A stretch of DNA of 64,000 nucleotides from Takakia lepidozioides (taxonomy: Eukaryota > Streptophyta > Takakiopsida > Takakiales > Takakiaceae), in assembly GCA_030704615.1 (NCBI GenBank), contig CM060731.1:63284756-63348755 (forward strand), in the 5' to 3' direction. The translations under genes were made by a program, and so were the position numbers. This document shows positions 30,470 through 39,779 of the stretch, piece after piece. Under the pieces are notes generated by a model. That model did not search any database, was not told where the DNA came from, and saw only the letters and a program-made list of their open reading frames with translations. Numbering within the stretch: position 1 is the first letter of the stretch; every line of letters begins with the position of its first letter.

Positions 30470-30652
30470 ACCATCCTCCCTCAGTTATTGCACTGGTTTC
30501 TGGAGGGCCCGCCTGACAGTGGACTGAATTTTGAGCTTAAAGACGACCCTGTGTGGACGCGCTTTGACCTCAAAAGACATCAAGGGAGTGTCGTATATTG
30601 TTAGAGCTGGAGCTGATCCTTACATATAGCCCTCAAGTTCCGGCTCAGTCAC

Positions 30653-30700
<48 letters not shown>
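30470..30700 (+). promoter_or_regulatory. Conserved upstream block and CT microsatellite of lipase copy 4
   Basis: Counterpart of 18770-18955. It has the same 'gatccttacatatagccct' segment, followed here by a much longer CT run (about 30654-30698). The leader to the ATG at 30916 is then similar to that of copy 2. CT-rich leaders are common near plant transcription starts; a role here is inference. Confidence 0.4.
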
Positions 30701-30701
<1 letters not shown>

Positions 30702-30915
30702 TGCCCTCTCCACCTTTCCACTTGGTGTGCAGAAAGCTGACAACAACCTCTCTCTCAATCAAGCTCAAGCTCCTAATCAGACGGTATACATTTTAACGAG
30801 TGAAGCGATTGTTTGCACAAAGCTCAGTTCACATTTCGGGGATCTCCAGAGCTAAAATATATAAAACGGAGATACATCTCGTTCTGGCACGACACGGTCT
30901 AGACCAGTTACAAGA

Positions 30916-32211
30916 ATGGCTGGTTTACAGATAGCGAAGTCGTTCAAAAATAGGGACACCAAGTTGCAGGTGCACGACTACTCGAACATAGATGGAATTG
31001 AGCACATCAAACAAGAAGTTAATGATGCTCTCATAGCATCAAGGGCAGCTTACGAGTCCACAAGCGAAGGCGCGGTCGAGGTCTTAAATCGAAGCTATGA
31101 CCTGGATACTACCAGCCAGTATGAGCTTCTCTACCACCGAGATCAGGCCAACTCCATGGCATCAGCGACCTGTGGTGGTCAGCAACAAAATTTTGTGATG
31201 GTGCGTAGCAGCAACGGGTACATCATCGTGGCCTGCCGTGGAACTGTCTCCATCTCTGACATTGTCCAAGATGTGAAGATTGCCAAGGTTCCTGTTCCTT
31301 CCACCAAAAAGGGACGTGCACAAATCGGGTTCGTGGAGCGGGCAATGTGCTTGCCGATCGATCTGTTCCTAAATTTGCTCAGAGCAGGAGAGAAACTCCT
31401 TTTCACCGGGCATTCATTGGGGGGTGCAGTGACCTCTCTCGTAGCAATAAGGGTTCTGGAGACTTTGGCTGCTGTTCCTGGGCATGGGAAAATTTCCAGG
31501 GACAGGGTAAAATGCATCACATTTGGGACGGCACCGTTTGCCAACCTTGAGCTTGCAGACCATGTCAATTCGCAGTATCGAGAGTTTTTCTATAATTTGG
31601 TGTCCAAGCATGACGTGGTTCCTCGTGCACACAATTTAGCTCCCCAGGTTTTCTTCCCAGCAGCAAAGTGGTTGGTTGACACGATGAGCGAGATCTGGGA
31701 GGTCCAGATCATCAAGGCCATCATAGAGACCATGACGGGCATGCCGGTGGTGAAAGTGGCGAACAGGCTGGAGGAGGGCATGCAGTGGTTGTGGCCAGCT
31801 ACCCGACTATTTAAGTACATTCTTGACTGCGCAGCTGGTGACGAGGAGGCTGTCTTCTATGGCCATTGTGGGTACCTAGTTCTCCTCGATCCTGAGGCTC
31901 GAACTCCGAAATCAGTCATTCACATCGATGACATGGAGAGTTTGGGCAACGAGTTTGGCTTTGAAGGAAAATCGGTTGTTGACATCTTTGGGGAGCATGG
32001 GTTGGAAAACTATTACGGATGCCTGCTGAAAACTCTGTCGACCATAAATGATCCTTCTTGTGAGTTGAAGCTGCCTCCATCAGAGTTTTTCGCTCCCAGT
32101 CAGCGACTTCCTGTAAGCGTTACCACGTCCATGCTGTCCAATCTGTCTCCCAGGTCTCTCTTGGTGCAGCTCAAAAGATTCATATTGAGAGTGACTGGAA
32201 ACGACTTCTAG
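30916..32211 (+). CDS. Class-3 lipase, copy 4
   Basis: 431-aa intact lipase, nearly identical to copy 2. It has the G-H-S-L-G-G nucleophile (Ser near residue 167), the probable Asp in SKHDVVPR and the probable His in FYGHCG. Distinguishing changes are TVSISD for TFSISD after the ACRG segment, EVQIIKAI for EVQTSKAI, and the C-terminal RVTGNDF. One extra Thr (YDLDTTSQYE) is shared with copy 1. No frame lesion. Start chosen by the common MAGLQIAKSFKNR beginning. Flanks at 30470 and 32212 are duplicated with the gene. Confidence 0.88.
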   Translation: MAGLQIAKSFKNRDTKLQVHDYSNIDGIEHIKQEVNDALIASRAAYESTSEGAVEVLNRSYDLDTTSQYELLYHRDQANSMASATCGGQQQNFVMVRSSNGYIIVACRGTVSISDIVQDVKIAKVPVPSTKKGRAQIGFVERAMCLPIDLFLNLLRAGEKLLFTGHSLGGAVTSLVAIRVLETLAAVPGHGKISRDRVKCITFGTAPFANLELADHVNSQYREFFYNLVSKHDVVPRAHNLAPQVFFPAAKWLVDTMSEIWEVQIIKAIIETMTGMPVVKVANRLEEGMQWLWPATRLFKYILDCAAGDEEAVFYGHCGYLVLLDPEARTPKSVIHIDDMESLGNEFGFEGKSVVDIFGEHGLENYYGCLLKTLSTINDPSCELKLPPSEFFAPSQRLPVSVTTSMLSNLSPRSLLVQLKRFILRVTGNDF

Positions 32212-33080
32212 GATCCTTTCAAGCACTTGTAGAATGAAACTTGAGAGATAGAACATTTGTACAAATATACAGTGAAACATACCCAGGGGTGGGCCAGAGA
32301 CCAAAGTGCTTGAGACCAAAGTACTCTGCATGCATCTCGCAAGCCCCAGAAAGAACGATTTCTTTCAAAAGCAATGCCCACATGAATTCCTAGTACAGTT
32401 TACGAAGTTGATCACATTGATCAATCATTAGCCACTTCAAGGGCTACAACCTACTGAACATTAGTTACTGAGCCCTGCAAGGATCCAAGCAAAGGAATGC
32501 TCTACTTAGAGCAGGTTGGATTTGGAGCCAGGTGTAGGATACAGCGAGAGTGACCCAACAAGAGAACAGGACTTGGACAATTGTGTATTAGTAGTTACTG
32601 CTTACTAAATTTGGATCCATCCAAGTTTGACGGCCACTGTCTTGTCCCAGTTTCCAACGATGATATAAAATGATACCATGGTACGTGTGCAACTTGAGAA
32701 TGGACCATATTGAAATAAACTCAGCATCTGAGCGAGGCAGGAATGTTGAATGTCATCCTACTACAGCGATCTGAATCTCTAGGCACACTAACTTGCCATT
32801 TGCAAACGAGAACTGGAGTTGTTTATCTCAGTTGCTCTAAGGGGTCACAGTTTTCAACAGGGGCCAACCATCCCAGGGGTAGTAGTCGTTTGAAACTGTG
32901 GTGTCTACCACAAAGCTGACTACCACAAAGCTTGAGGCGGTGTGAGAAGATTGAAGATGTACTGATGCCTCCAGACCGATGCGCACGCTTGGATTCAGCA
33001 GATTTGATGACCACTGACAGTTGCAGATCCAGGTTCTAACGCCATGAATGCTCCAGTGATCCTCTGTGTTGCAGTCATTT
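32212..33080 (+). repeat. Duplicated 3' flank of lipase copy 4
   Basis: 32212-32820 repeats the flanks after the other copies (20478, 21773). From 32821 it switches to the block also found at 22743-23040. The switch point suggests a deletion relative to the 21773-23040 flank. No gene. Confidence 0.6.
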
Positions 33081-33174
33081 CAAGAGGCAATGATTTCCCC
33101 ACAGCATCCAGGAGAGGTTGTGGACCTGTCACAAGCAACTCGCACGCCTTACCTTCTGAAGCTAGATTGACTGG

Positions 33175-33490
33175 CTGGAACCTTGGCAATCTTCACATCT
33201 TGGACAATGTGAGAGAGAGAAAGTTCCACGGCCAGGCCACGATGATACATGTACGCATCAATTGCTGAGCACTACGAACCATCACAAAATCTTGTTGCTT
33301 CAGGATCTGATCCACCACAGGACGCTGATGCCCATCTTGGTGGTAGAGACGCTCATAATGACTGAATGGTATCCAAGTCATAGACCTCGACCGGCCTTCG
33401 CTTGTGGACTCGTAAGCTGCCCTTGATGCTATAAGAGAATCATAAGTTACATCTTGTTTGATGTGCTCAATTCCATCTTTGTTTTAGTAG
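33175..33490 (-). pseudogene. Class-3 lipase pseudogene, N-terminal half (minus strand)
   Basis: The reverse complement matches lipase codons from about residue 25 to about 125. It is close to 36650-36960 of copy 5, including its YDLD, SMAS, QDFVMVRS and SDIVQDVKIAKVP coding regions, but with several indels and stops. The start codon part is missing here and is found at 34076-34137 on the other strand; a single inversion explains this (see the finding at 33488-34142). Confidence 0.8.
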
Positions 33491-33492
33491 GA

Positions 33493-33655
33493 TCTGTTGA
33501 CTATGAATCTTGAGACTGCAAGCACGAATTTGCAAGCCATTACATGTTGCCGATTTGCAATTCTTGCGCGACCAGATCACCATCACCGAGGTCACAATTG
33601 CGCGCGTGTACAACTGGGATGTGCATCAACAGCGATTAGTAAGAGTCATCTTAGC
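33493..33655 (+). pseudogene. Prefoldin subunit 3 pseudogene, C-terminal part
   Basis: Plus-strand codons read [16 protein letters not shown] and, after a one-codon disturbance, [20 protein letters not shown] then [10 protein letters not shown]. This is the C-terminal coiled coil and conserved end of prefoldin subunit 3 (VBP1/PFD3). Intact prefoldin-3 forms part of the hexameric prefoldin chaperone that hands actin and tubulin to the CCT chaperonin. No introns separate the codons, so it looks like a processed copy. The other half is at 34143-34478 on the opposite strand. Confidence 0.8.
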
Positions 33656-33865
33656 TATCCTGGCCCTCTCTTTTCCAGCAGTGCATGATTCACTTGCCAT
33701 CCTATTTATACTTCTCTTCTCTTCAGACTCCCCACGGCTGAGATTGCAAAGGGAGTCATGCGGAATGTATCATGATCTGAAGTTGGAATTGCAGTATGGT
33801 AATGGTGGTGAACCCCATTGATTCTATTTGTCTTTTGAAGCTCGAGTGATTGGGTTATAGCGGAT

Positions 33866-33980
33866 TATCTCCAGCGCGCAGGAGAAGTACGAGCAAGAGC
33901 AAGATTCCGCACTGATCTTCCGTCGTTGTTGTCGTGCGACTGATGCGCCAACACGCATTTCGGCGATCGCTGCCTATATA
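33866..33980 (-). repeat. Inverted copy of 23030-23148
   Basis: The reverse complement of 'gcgatcgccgaaatgcg...gcgctggagataatc' occurs here, followed by a TATATA run. It lies inside the segment that I infer to be inverted (33488-34142), so its original orientation was probably the same as at 23030. Confidence 0.6.
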
Positions 33981-34075
33981 CATATATATATATGACGCGT
34001 CCAGAAGGAAGCGTAAATTATGGTGTCTCCTGATCGCTGCCTCATTCTAGTCGCGCAATTCGCCAATGCTATATC

Positions 34076-34137
34076 TAGACCAGCATCCAAAAATGTCTGG
34101 TAGACAGCGAAGTCGTTCAAACGGGAGCTCAGGTTGG
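34076..34137 (+). pseudogene. Class-3 lipase fragment, start codon region
   Basis: 'gaccagc--caaaaatg' followed by codons matching the first about 16 residues of lipase copy 1 (the 'gcgaagtcgttcaaa-ggggagctc-gggttg' stretch), with a premature TAG in codon 4. It stops at about 34137 at a TCCTA sequence. It is the missing first part of the minus-strand pseudogene at 33175-33490. Confidence 0.75.
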
Positions 34138-34142
34138 TCCTA

Positions 34143-34478
34143 GAGTCATCACATGAGTACTGATCCAGCATCACATTTGCCAAAGCCAAATGCACTGCAC
34201 CGAATCGGCCTCCTCAAACTGTGCCTTCGAGTAAACTCCCTCGGCCACCTCAAATCCAACTTCATGGACCCCTGCTGAGTCGCGATCAACGCCCCTACGA
34301 TCTGCAAGCACTTCTGCATGTCAGGGATCTTGGCTCGAAGATCATCCCTTTTCTGCTCCAGCAGCTTGGTGTCTGCCAATTTGTACTGCTGCAGCTTCTC
34401 TTGCAGGACTGACAGTGCGATGGAGGTGTCCGCTTTATACTGCGTCAAGACGGATTGCACATCCTGCACAAATGGTGC
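34143..34478 (-). pseudogene. Prefoldin subunit 3 pseudogene, N-terminal and middle part
   Basis: The minus strand reads PFVQDVQSVLTQYKADTSIA, LSVLQEKLQQYKLADTKLLE, QKRDDLRAKIPDMQKCLQIV, then FEVAEGVYSKAQFEEADSV and, after a frameshift, LALANVMLDQYSCDD. These match prefoldin subunit 3 in order: N-terminal helix, hairpin, and the conserved region before the C-terminal helix. It is intronless. The gene breaks at about 34142; the rest is at 33493-33655 on the plus strand. Confidence 0.85.
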
Positions 34479-35198
34479 TGCAGGTATGCCTCGCTGACGA
34501 TGACGCCATCGCTGTGCGCTAATCTAACACCCCCACTCGCCCTTCCCCTTCTCGTCTCTCTACAACAACTCACACTGGGGTGGACTGCATTTTGGAGTTC
34601 ATGTTACATGAAGATGCAACAACAATTGATGATGGACGATTCAATATTCATCTTTTAGCACCCTGTGTGAGGAAGAGGGAATCTCTGGCTTCGGATCAGT
34701 TGTGGTGGGCATCCGTCAGCTTCTACGACACAATGTTCCGGACTTATCCGTGTTTGTCTTGGTAGTATACACATATATTATCTCACTTTGTCTTGATGTA
34801 CAGTCTGACTTGTGCCCAATCTGGAAGATGCATTCGGCCTGATGACATGTTTCTGTTGGCTAACGGGGTAGCCGATCTCTCAAAAAACGAAGAAAAAGAA
34901 GGTGGGGTCGATATCTAGCCGAGAGATGCAGAGGAGAAGGTCGGTTGGAGAGCGGAGCGGTTCACTTTGTTTCATCAATGAATTGAAATTCATACCAGAC
35001 AGAAATGAATGCAGTACTCTGGAGTCTGATCAAAAGCTGGAATATGTATGATGAATAGCTGACCTCGGACCAGTAACTGTGGCCGCCGCCAAGCTGCACT
35101 CCATGACACGGCAGAATGAACTTGCAGTGCTGCGGACATACTTACTGCCACATTACTATTGTCTCCGACACTCTGACCCACAGTAATGCAGGCATTCA

Positions 35199-35275
35199 AG
35201 GCATTCATTGGGGGTTGCAGTGACCTCTGTCGGTTCTGGAGGCTTTGGCTGCTGTCCCTGGGCACGGGAAACCAG
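35199..35275 (+). pseudogene. Class-3 lipase fragment around the nucleophile elbow
   Basis: 'ggcattcattgggggttgcagtgacctct' and the 'ggttctggaggctttggctgctgt-cctgggca' that follows match codons 164-190 of the lipases, with a 12-bp deletion (the 'cgtagcaataag' stretch) and one substitution. Only this piece is present. It is a fourth lipase remnant in the cluster. Confidence 0.75.
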
Positions 35276-35733
35276 CAGGCTGTGTTCACCATGAGCAACG
35301 TACTGTATGATGAAAACCAAGGCAATTCCGTGATTAAAGTTCGATAGATCAAAATTTAGTAACGCCAATGTTTAAGGTTTACTAAACATGTCCAAGTCAA
35401 GGTCCGTCTCTCTGGTTGAGCTTGGACTTCAAGAGTCCGTATGTGTATTGAAGGAGAGTGTGATGGAGCAGCAGAAGCTCTGAGAGGGAGAAAGAGCTAA
35501 ACGTACTCCGATGTCCATTTGAGTATGATTCATCTTTTAATGGAATCATTGAGCTGTTTAAACAGCCATGTGTTTACAGAGTCCTACCTATGGTACAGAT
35601 GATGAAGTCACAGTTTGTGGGGCTTTCCAGATGCATACTGAGCTTTTTTGTCACAAGCATGTCACCCCTGGGTATGTTTCAATGTATATGTATGTGCAAA
35701 TGTTCAATAATGCTACAAGTGCTTGAAAGGATC

Positions 35734-37026
35734 CTAGAAATTGTTGCCTCCCGCTCTCAATATGAAACTGTTGAGCTGCACCAAGAGAGACCTGGGAGAG
35801 AGATTGGACAACAGGGTGGTAATTCTCAATCCGCCTGTAAGTCGCTGACTGCGAGAGGAAATTTCGGATGCTTTACGCAAAGCAGGTCCCTCTGTGGCCG
35901 GCAGATTTTTCACCAGGCATGCATAATAGTTTGCCAACCCATGCTCCAGAAGGACATCAGCAAAAGATTTTCCTTCAAAGCAAAACTCATGGCCCAAACT
36001 CTCCATGTCGTCGATGTGAATGACTGATTTCGAATTTTGAGCCTCAGGATCGAGGAGAACTAGGTGCCCACAATGTCCGTAGAAGACAGCCTCCTCATCA
36101 CCAGCTGCACAGTCAAGAATGAACTTGAATAGTCGGGTAGCTGGCCACAAGCATTGCATATTCTCCTCCAGCTTATTCGCCACTTTCACCACCGGCATGC
36201 CCGTCATGGTCTCTATGATGGTCTTGCTGGTCTGGACCTCCCATATCTCACTTATCGTGTCGACCAACCACTTTGCTGCTGGAAAGAAAACCTGTGGAGC
36301 TAGATTGTGTGCACGAGGAACGGCATCATGCTTGGACACCAGATTATAGAAAAACTCTCGATACCGGGAATTGACATAGTCTGCAAGCTCAAGGTTGGCA
36401 AACGGTGCCGTCCCAAATGTAATGCATTTTACCCTGTCCCGGGAAAGTTTCCCATGCCCAGGAACAGCAGCCAAAGCCTCCAGAACCCTTATTGCTACGA
36501 GAGAGGTCACTGCACCCCCCAATGAATGCCCAGTGAAAAGGAGTTTCTCTCCTGCTCTCAGCAAATTTAGGAACAGATCGATAGGCAAGCACATCGCCCG
36601 CTCCACGAACCCGATTTGTGCACGTCCTTTTTTGGTGGAAGGAACAGGAACCTTGGCAATCTTCACATCTTGGACAATGTCAGAGAGAGAGAAGGTTCCA
36701 CGGCAAGCCACGATGATGTACCCATTGCTGCTACGAACCATCACAAAATCCTGTTGCTGATCTGATCCACCACAGGACGCTGATGCCATCGAGTTGGCCT
36801 GATCTCGGTGGTAGATAAGCTCATACTGGCTGGTATCCAAGTCATAGCTTCTATTTAAGATCTCGACCGCGCCCTCGCTTGTGGACTCGTAAGCTGCCCT
36901 TGATGCTATGAGAGCATCATTAACTTCTTGTTTGATGTGCTCAATTCCATCTATGTTCGAGTAGTCGTGCACCTGCAACTTGGTGTCCCTATTTTTGAAC
37001 GACTTCGCTATCTGTAAAGCAGCCAT
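35734..37026 (-). CDS. Class-3 lipase, copy 5 (inverted)
   Basis: 430-aa intact lipase on the minus strand. It starts MAALQIAKSFKNRDTKLQVH, with the ATG at 37024-37026 placed as in the other copies. The nucleophile elbow G-H-S-L-G-G, the probable Asp (SKHDAVPR) and the probable His (FYGHCG) are kept. The first 350 residues are close to copies 2 and 4. The last 80 diverge: SFADVLLEHGLANYYACLVK, then LPATEGPALRKASEISSRSQ, with an ending ILRAGGNNF. The C terminus may have been converted or evolved faster. Its upstream block (37260-37470) is inverted with it. Confidence 0.88.
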   Translation of the reverse strand: MAALQIAKSFKNRDTKLQVHDYSNIDGIEHIKQEVNDALIASRAAYESTSEGAVEILNRSYDLDTSQYELIYHRDQANSMASASCGGSDQQQDFVMVRSSNGYIIVACRGTFSLSDIVQDVKIAKVPVPSTKKGRAQIGFVERAMCLPIDLFLNLLRAGEKLLFTGHSLGGAVTSLVAIRVLEALAAVPGHGKLSRDRVKCITFGTAPFANLELADYVNSRYREFFYNLVSKHDAVPRAHNLAPQVFFPAAKWLVDTISEIWEVQTSKTIIETMTGMPVVKVANKLEENMQCLWPATRLFKFILDCAAGDEEAVFYGHCGHLVLLDPEAQNSKSVIHIDDMESLGHEFCFEGKSFADVLLEHGLANYYACLVKNLPATEGPALRKASEISSRSQRLTGGLRITTLLSNLSPRSLLVQLNSFILRAGGNNF

Positions 37027-37255
37027 TCTTGTAGCTGGTCTAGACCGTGTCGTGCCAGAATGAGATGTCTCTCCTTTTTATAAATTTTAGGTCTGGAGAT
37101 CCCTGAAATGTGAAACTTAGCTTGTGCAAAAAATCGCTTCACCAGTTACATATTCGTTAAATCTGATTGAGCTTGGATGAGAGAGAGGTTGTTGCCAGCT
37201 TTCTGCAGACTCAACTGGTTCACAAGTGGAGAGAAGGTGGAGAGGGCGCAAGGAG

Positions 37256-37470
37256 AAGAGAGAGAGAGAGAGATACAGGTGGCTAAACTGGAACTTGAGG
37301 GCTATATGTAAGGATCAGCTCCAGCTCTAATAACAATATACGACACTCCCTTGATATCTTTTGAGGTCAAAGCGCGTCCACACAGGGTCGTCTTTAAGTT
37401 CAAAATTCAGTCCACTGTCGGGGCGGGACCCTCCAGAAACCAGTGCAATAACTGAGGGAGGACTGGATGG
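37256..37470 (-). promoter_or_regulatory. Upstream block of lipase copy 5 (inverted counterpart)
   Basis: Contains a GA microsatellite (CT on the minus strand), then 'agggctatatgtaaggatcagctc' as the inverse of the segment before copies 2 and 4, and the 'ctttgaggtcaaagcgcgtccacac' tract. Duplication extends to about 37730. Confidence 0.4.
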
Positions 37471-39025
37471 TCACATCGGAAGGTGTGGGGAGCTCGGTGG
37501 ATGTGTTACGCAAAACTGGCTTGTGAATCTCACGATCTGTCGACTACTTGCGCAGTCGGGACAATCCTCGTGTCGTATTCGAAGTTCCAACGGATCTGCC
37601 TCCTTTTCACGGGCCAGTCAACTGTGTACCGCAGGAGTTGATTGTCGATGCCTTCCACGGTTGCCAAGCGTTCTGAAATCTTGAATGGAAAATGTCAAAG
37701 CGTCGTTGCTTGGGGTGGGGCCACCGAGCACCAAGCAAGCCTGAAAATAGAAGGGACCAGCCCTACCTTTCTGGTGCCAAAAAGCGCCATGGGAACCCGC
37801 CCTTTTCGTCTGGGAAGTGAGTTTCCTTGCGTCCTAAATCCAATGGTCTGCGGCCCATTGCACCAGAACCCTCCACAATCTCCCCACGTTTACTTGCCAT
37901 CCGATCACCAGGGTTTGGCGGGCTGGGCAGGCCATGGCCACCGCGCCCCAACCCCCATTGGGCTATGGTGCCTGAAATGCTACCTTGGCATTTTCATGGT
38001 AGCCAGTTTTCATACATGGGCTATGGAGCCACCTATTCTATTTCCAGATGTGTCGGCCGTGCAATACATATGTGCTGTGCAAAAATCGTCATATTGTACA
38101 ATAGCTCAGCAAACATGTAGCCAGGTAGCATCCAAGTGGACATTCTAATAGTCACCACCTCCGAACTCATCCCCAGCATTTTGTAGCCACCTCCGCGCCT
38201 ATGCAGAAATGGAAAATAAAGGGCTGGAAGGGATAAGGAAGAGTACAATGCTCAACAAACAAACAAAAGGAGAGGCTGGGGCCAAGGCCTAGGAAGCCAC
38301 CAGTCACAAAACCGAAACTACACTCGGTGCTTCTGGTGTCTCCAGTTGATGTCACTATCCTCCAAGTCGGCTGCAAGGGAGGGCCAGTTGCTAGGAAAGT
38401 TGTCACTTCATAGGCTCGAGAATCGAGAATCGAGTGAGTTCTTGAGAGATCCTATATGCGTGCTACTTTACTCCAAAACCTGCATGCACTACTGAGGAAA
38501 GGATAATCCCGCCCTTAGCACAAGAGTTGAGCATCACACCACACCACAGCTCACTACAAGGCAGAGTGGTTCTGGTGACAACAATTCCCAAAGGACAATT
38601 CCCTCACAGTCAACCAAGTACATCTTCCTCTCACTACTTCGGCCATGAGTTTTGAGGTCCAAATATGAGATTTTGAGACCAGCAGCTCAAGTCGTTATTG
38701 AGAACACTGGGAGTCACGCCAGCTCCACAACCCACACCAGAATTAGGACAGTACTCGGATTTCCTTCCACTACCAATCAACACCCCCCCCACCTTCACTC
38801 ATTATTACCAGAGTAATCCTTGAAGGCTCCACAACCGTATTGAGGGCCTGGTGGCATGCGTGAATAGCCTTATCCAACGGTAAACTCACGCGTATCCAAC
38901 CAGATAATGAGCCAGCAAGTACACAGTTCAATGTAACTTTGTGATGCAGTTGTGTATGTTACCATCCTAGATCATCACAATTTGAAAAACGAGTCATTAT
39001 GTTGTTGGATTACTTGTATACCTTA

Positions 39026-39778
39026 CTATAATTGTTGTCCACGTGTATCTAAGATAATTTTTCTCACCCTTGCACTATCGTCCCACCTGCCAGCTGCGGC
39101 ATAGATGTTTGATAGCAACCCATACGTTGCCGCATCCTGTCTATCCCGCTTAAGAACAGATGTTGCTGCACGTTCAGCCATCTCCACATTGCCATGGATT
39201 CTGCACACACCAAGCAAGGCCTTCCACACAATAACATCTGGTCTGATTAGCATTTATCTAATGAGGTCCTCTGCCTCATCCAATTGCCCTGCTCTTCCAA
39301 GAAGGTCCACCATGCAGCCAAAGTACTTTAATGTCGGAGTGACATCATGATCTTGACTCAGGGAGTCGAAGCAGTGTCTACCTTCATCCAGTAGGCCAGC
39401 ATGGCTGCATGCATAGAGAACACAAATAAAGGCGATACTGTCCTGCTTCAAGCATTCCGTCTGCATTCCTTCAAATAGTTGCAGGGCCTCCCTCTGACAA
39501 CCATGCTGGGCATATCCTGCGGTCATCACATGCCACGATACCACATTTCTTTCCGCCATATTGTCGAACACTCCCTTTGCATCCTTGATCCACCCACATG
39601 TGGTAAAAATGTCCATAAGGGTATTGTTCACAATGCCATCTGGTACAATTCCAGCTTTGACGATGTCACCATGGACCAGCTGAACAAGCTTGCGTCTGTA
39701 GTCTGTAGATTTTGGAGTGGTCTGTGAAAACGACCAGGTAACAGCTGAGCAGCTACAGCTCGCAACCCTCTCAAGCAC
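39026..39778 (-). pseudogene. PPR-E pseudogene, partial copy of the PPR-DYW gene at 61268
   Basis: The minus strand translates to the last PPR block and E motifs of the right-hand gene: AKGVFDNMAERNVVSWHVMT, HGCQREALQLFEGMQ, FICVLYACSHAGLLDEGRHC, KYFGCMVDLLGRAGQLDEAE, then TAA (39254-39256), then PDVIVWKALLGVCRIHGNVE, AATYGLLSNIYAAAGRWDDS. The C-terminal DYW domain is absent and replaced by unrelated codons to a stop. Upstream PPR blocks are also missing. Flanking sequence (38660-38820) also resembles 60487-61080, so a genomic block was copied. Non-functional. Confidence 0.8.
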
Positions 39779-39779
39779 C

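Noticed and set aside
34580-34765. Short plus-strand ORF starting MDCILEFMLHEDATTIDDGR
   Set aside because: The composition is protein-like but I recognise no family, and 61 codons without context are not enough for a gene call.
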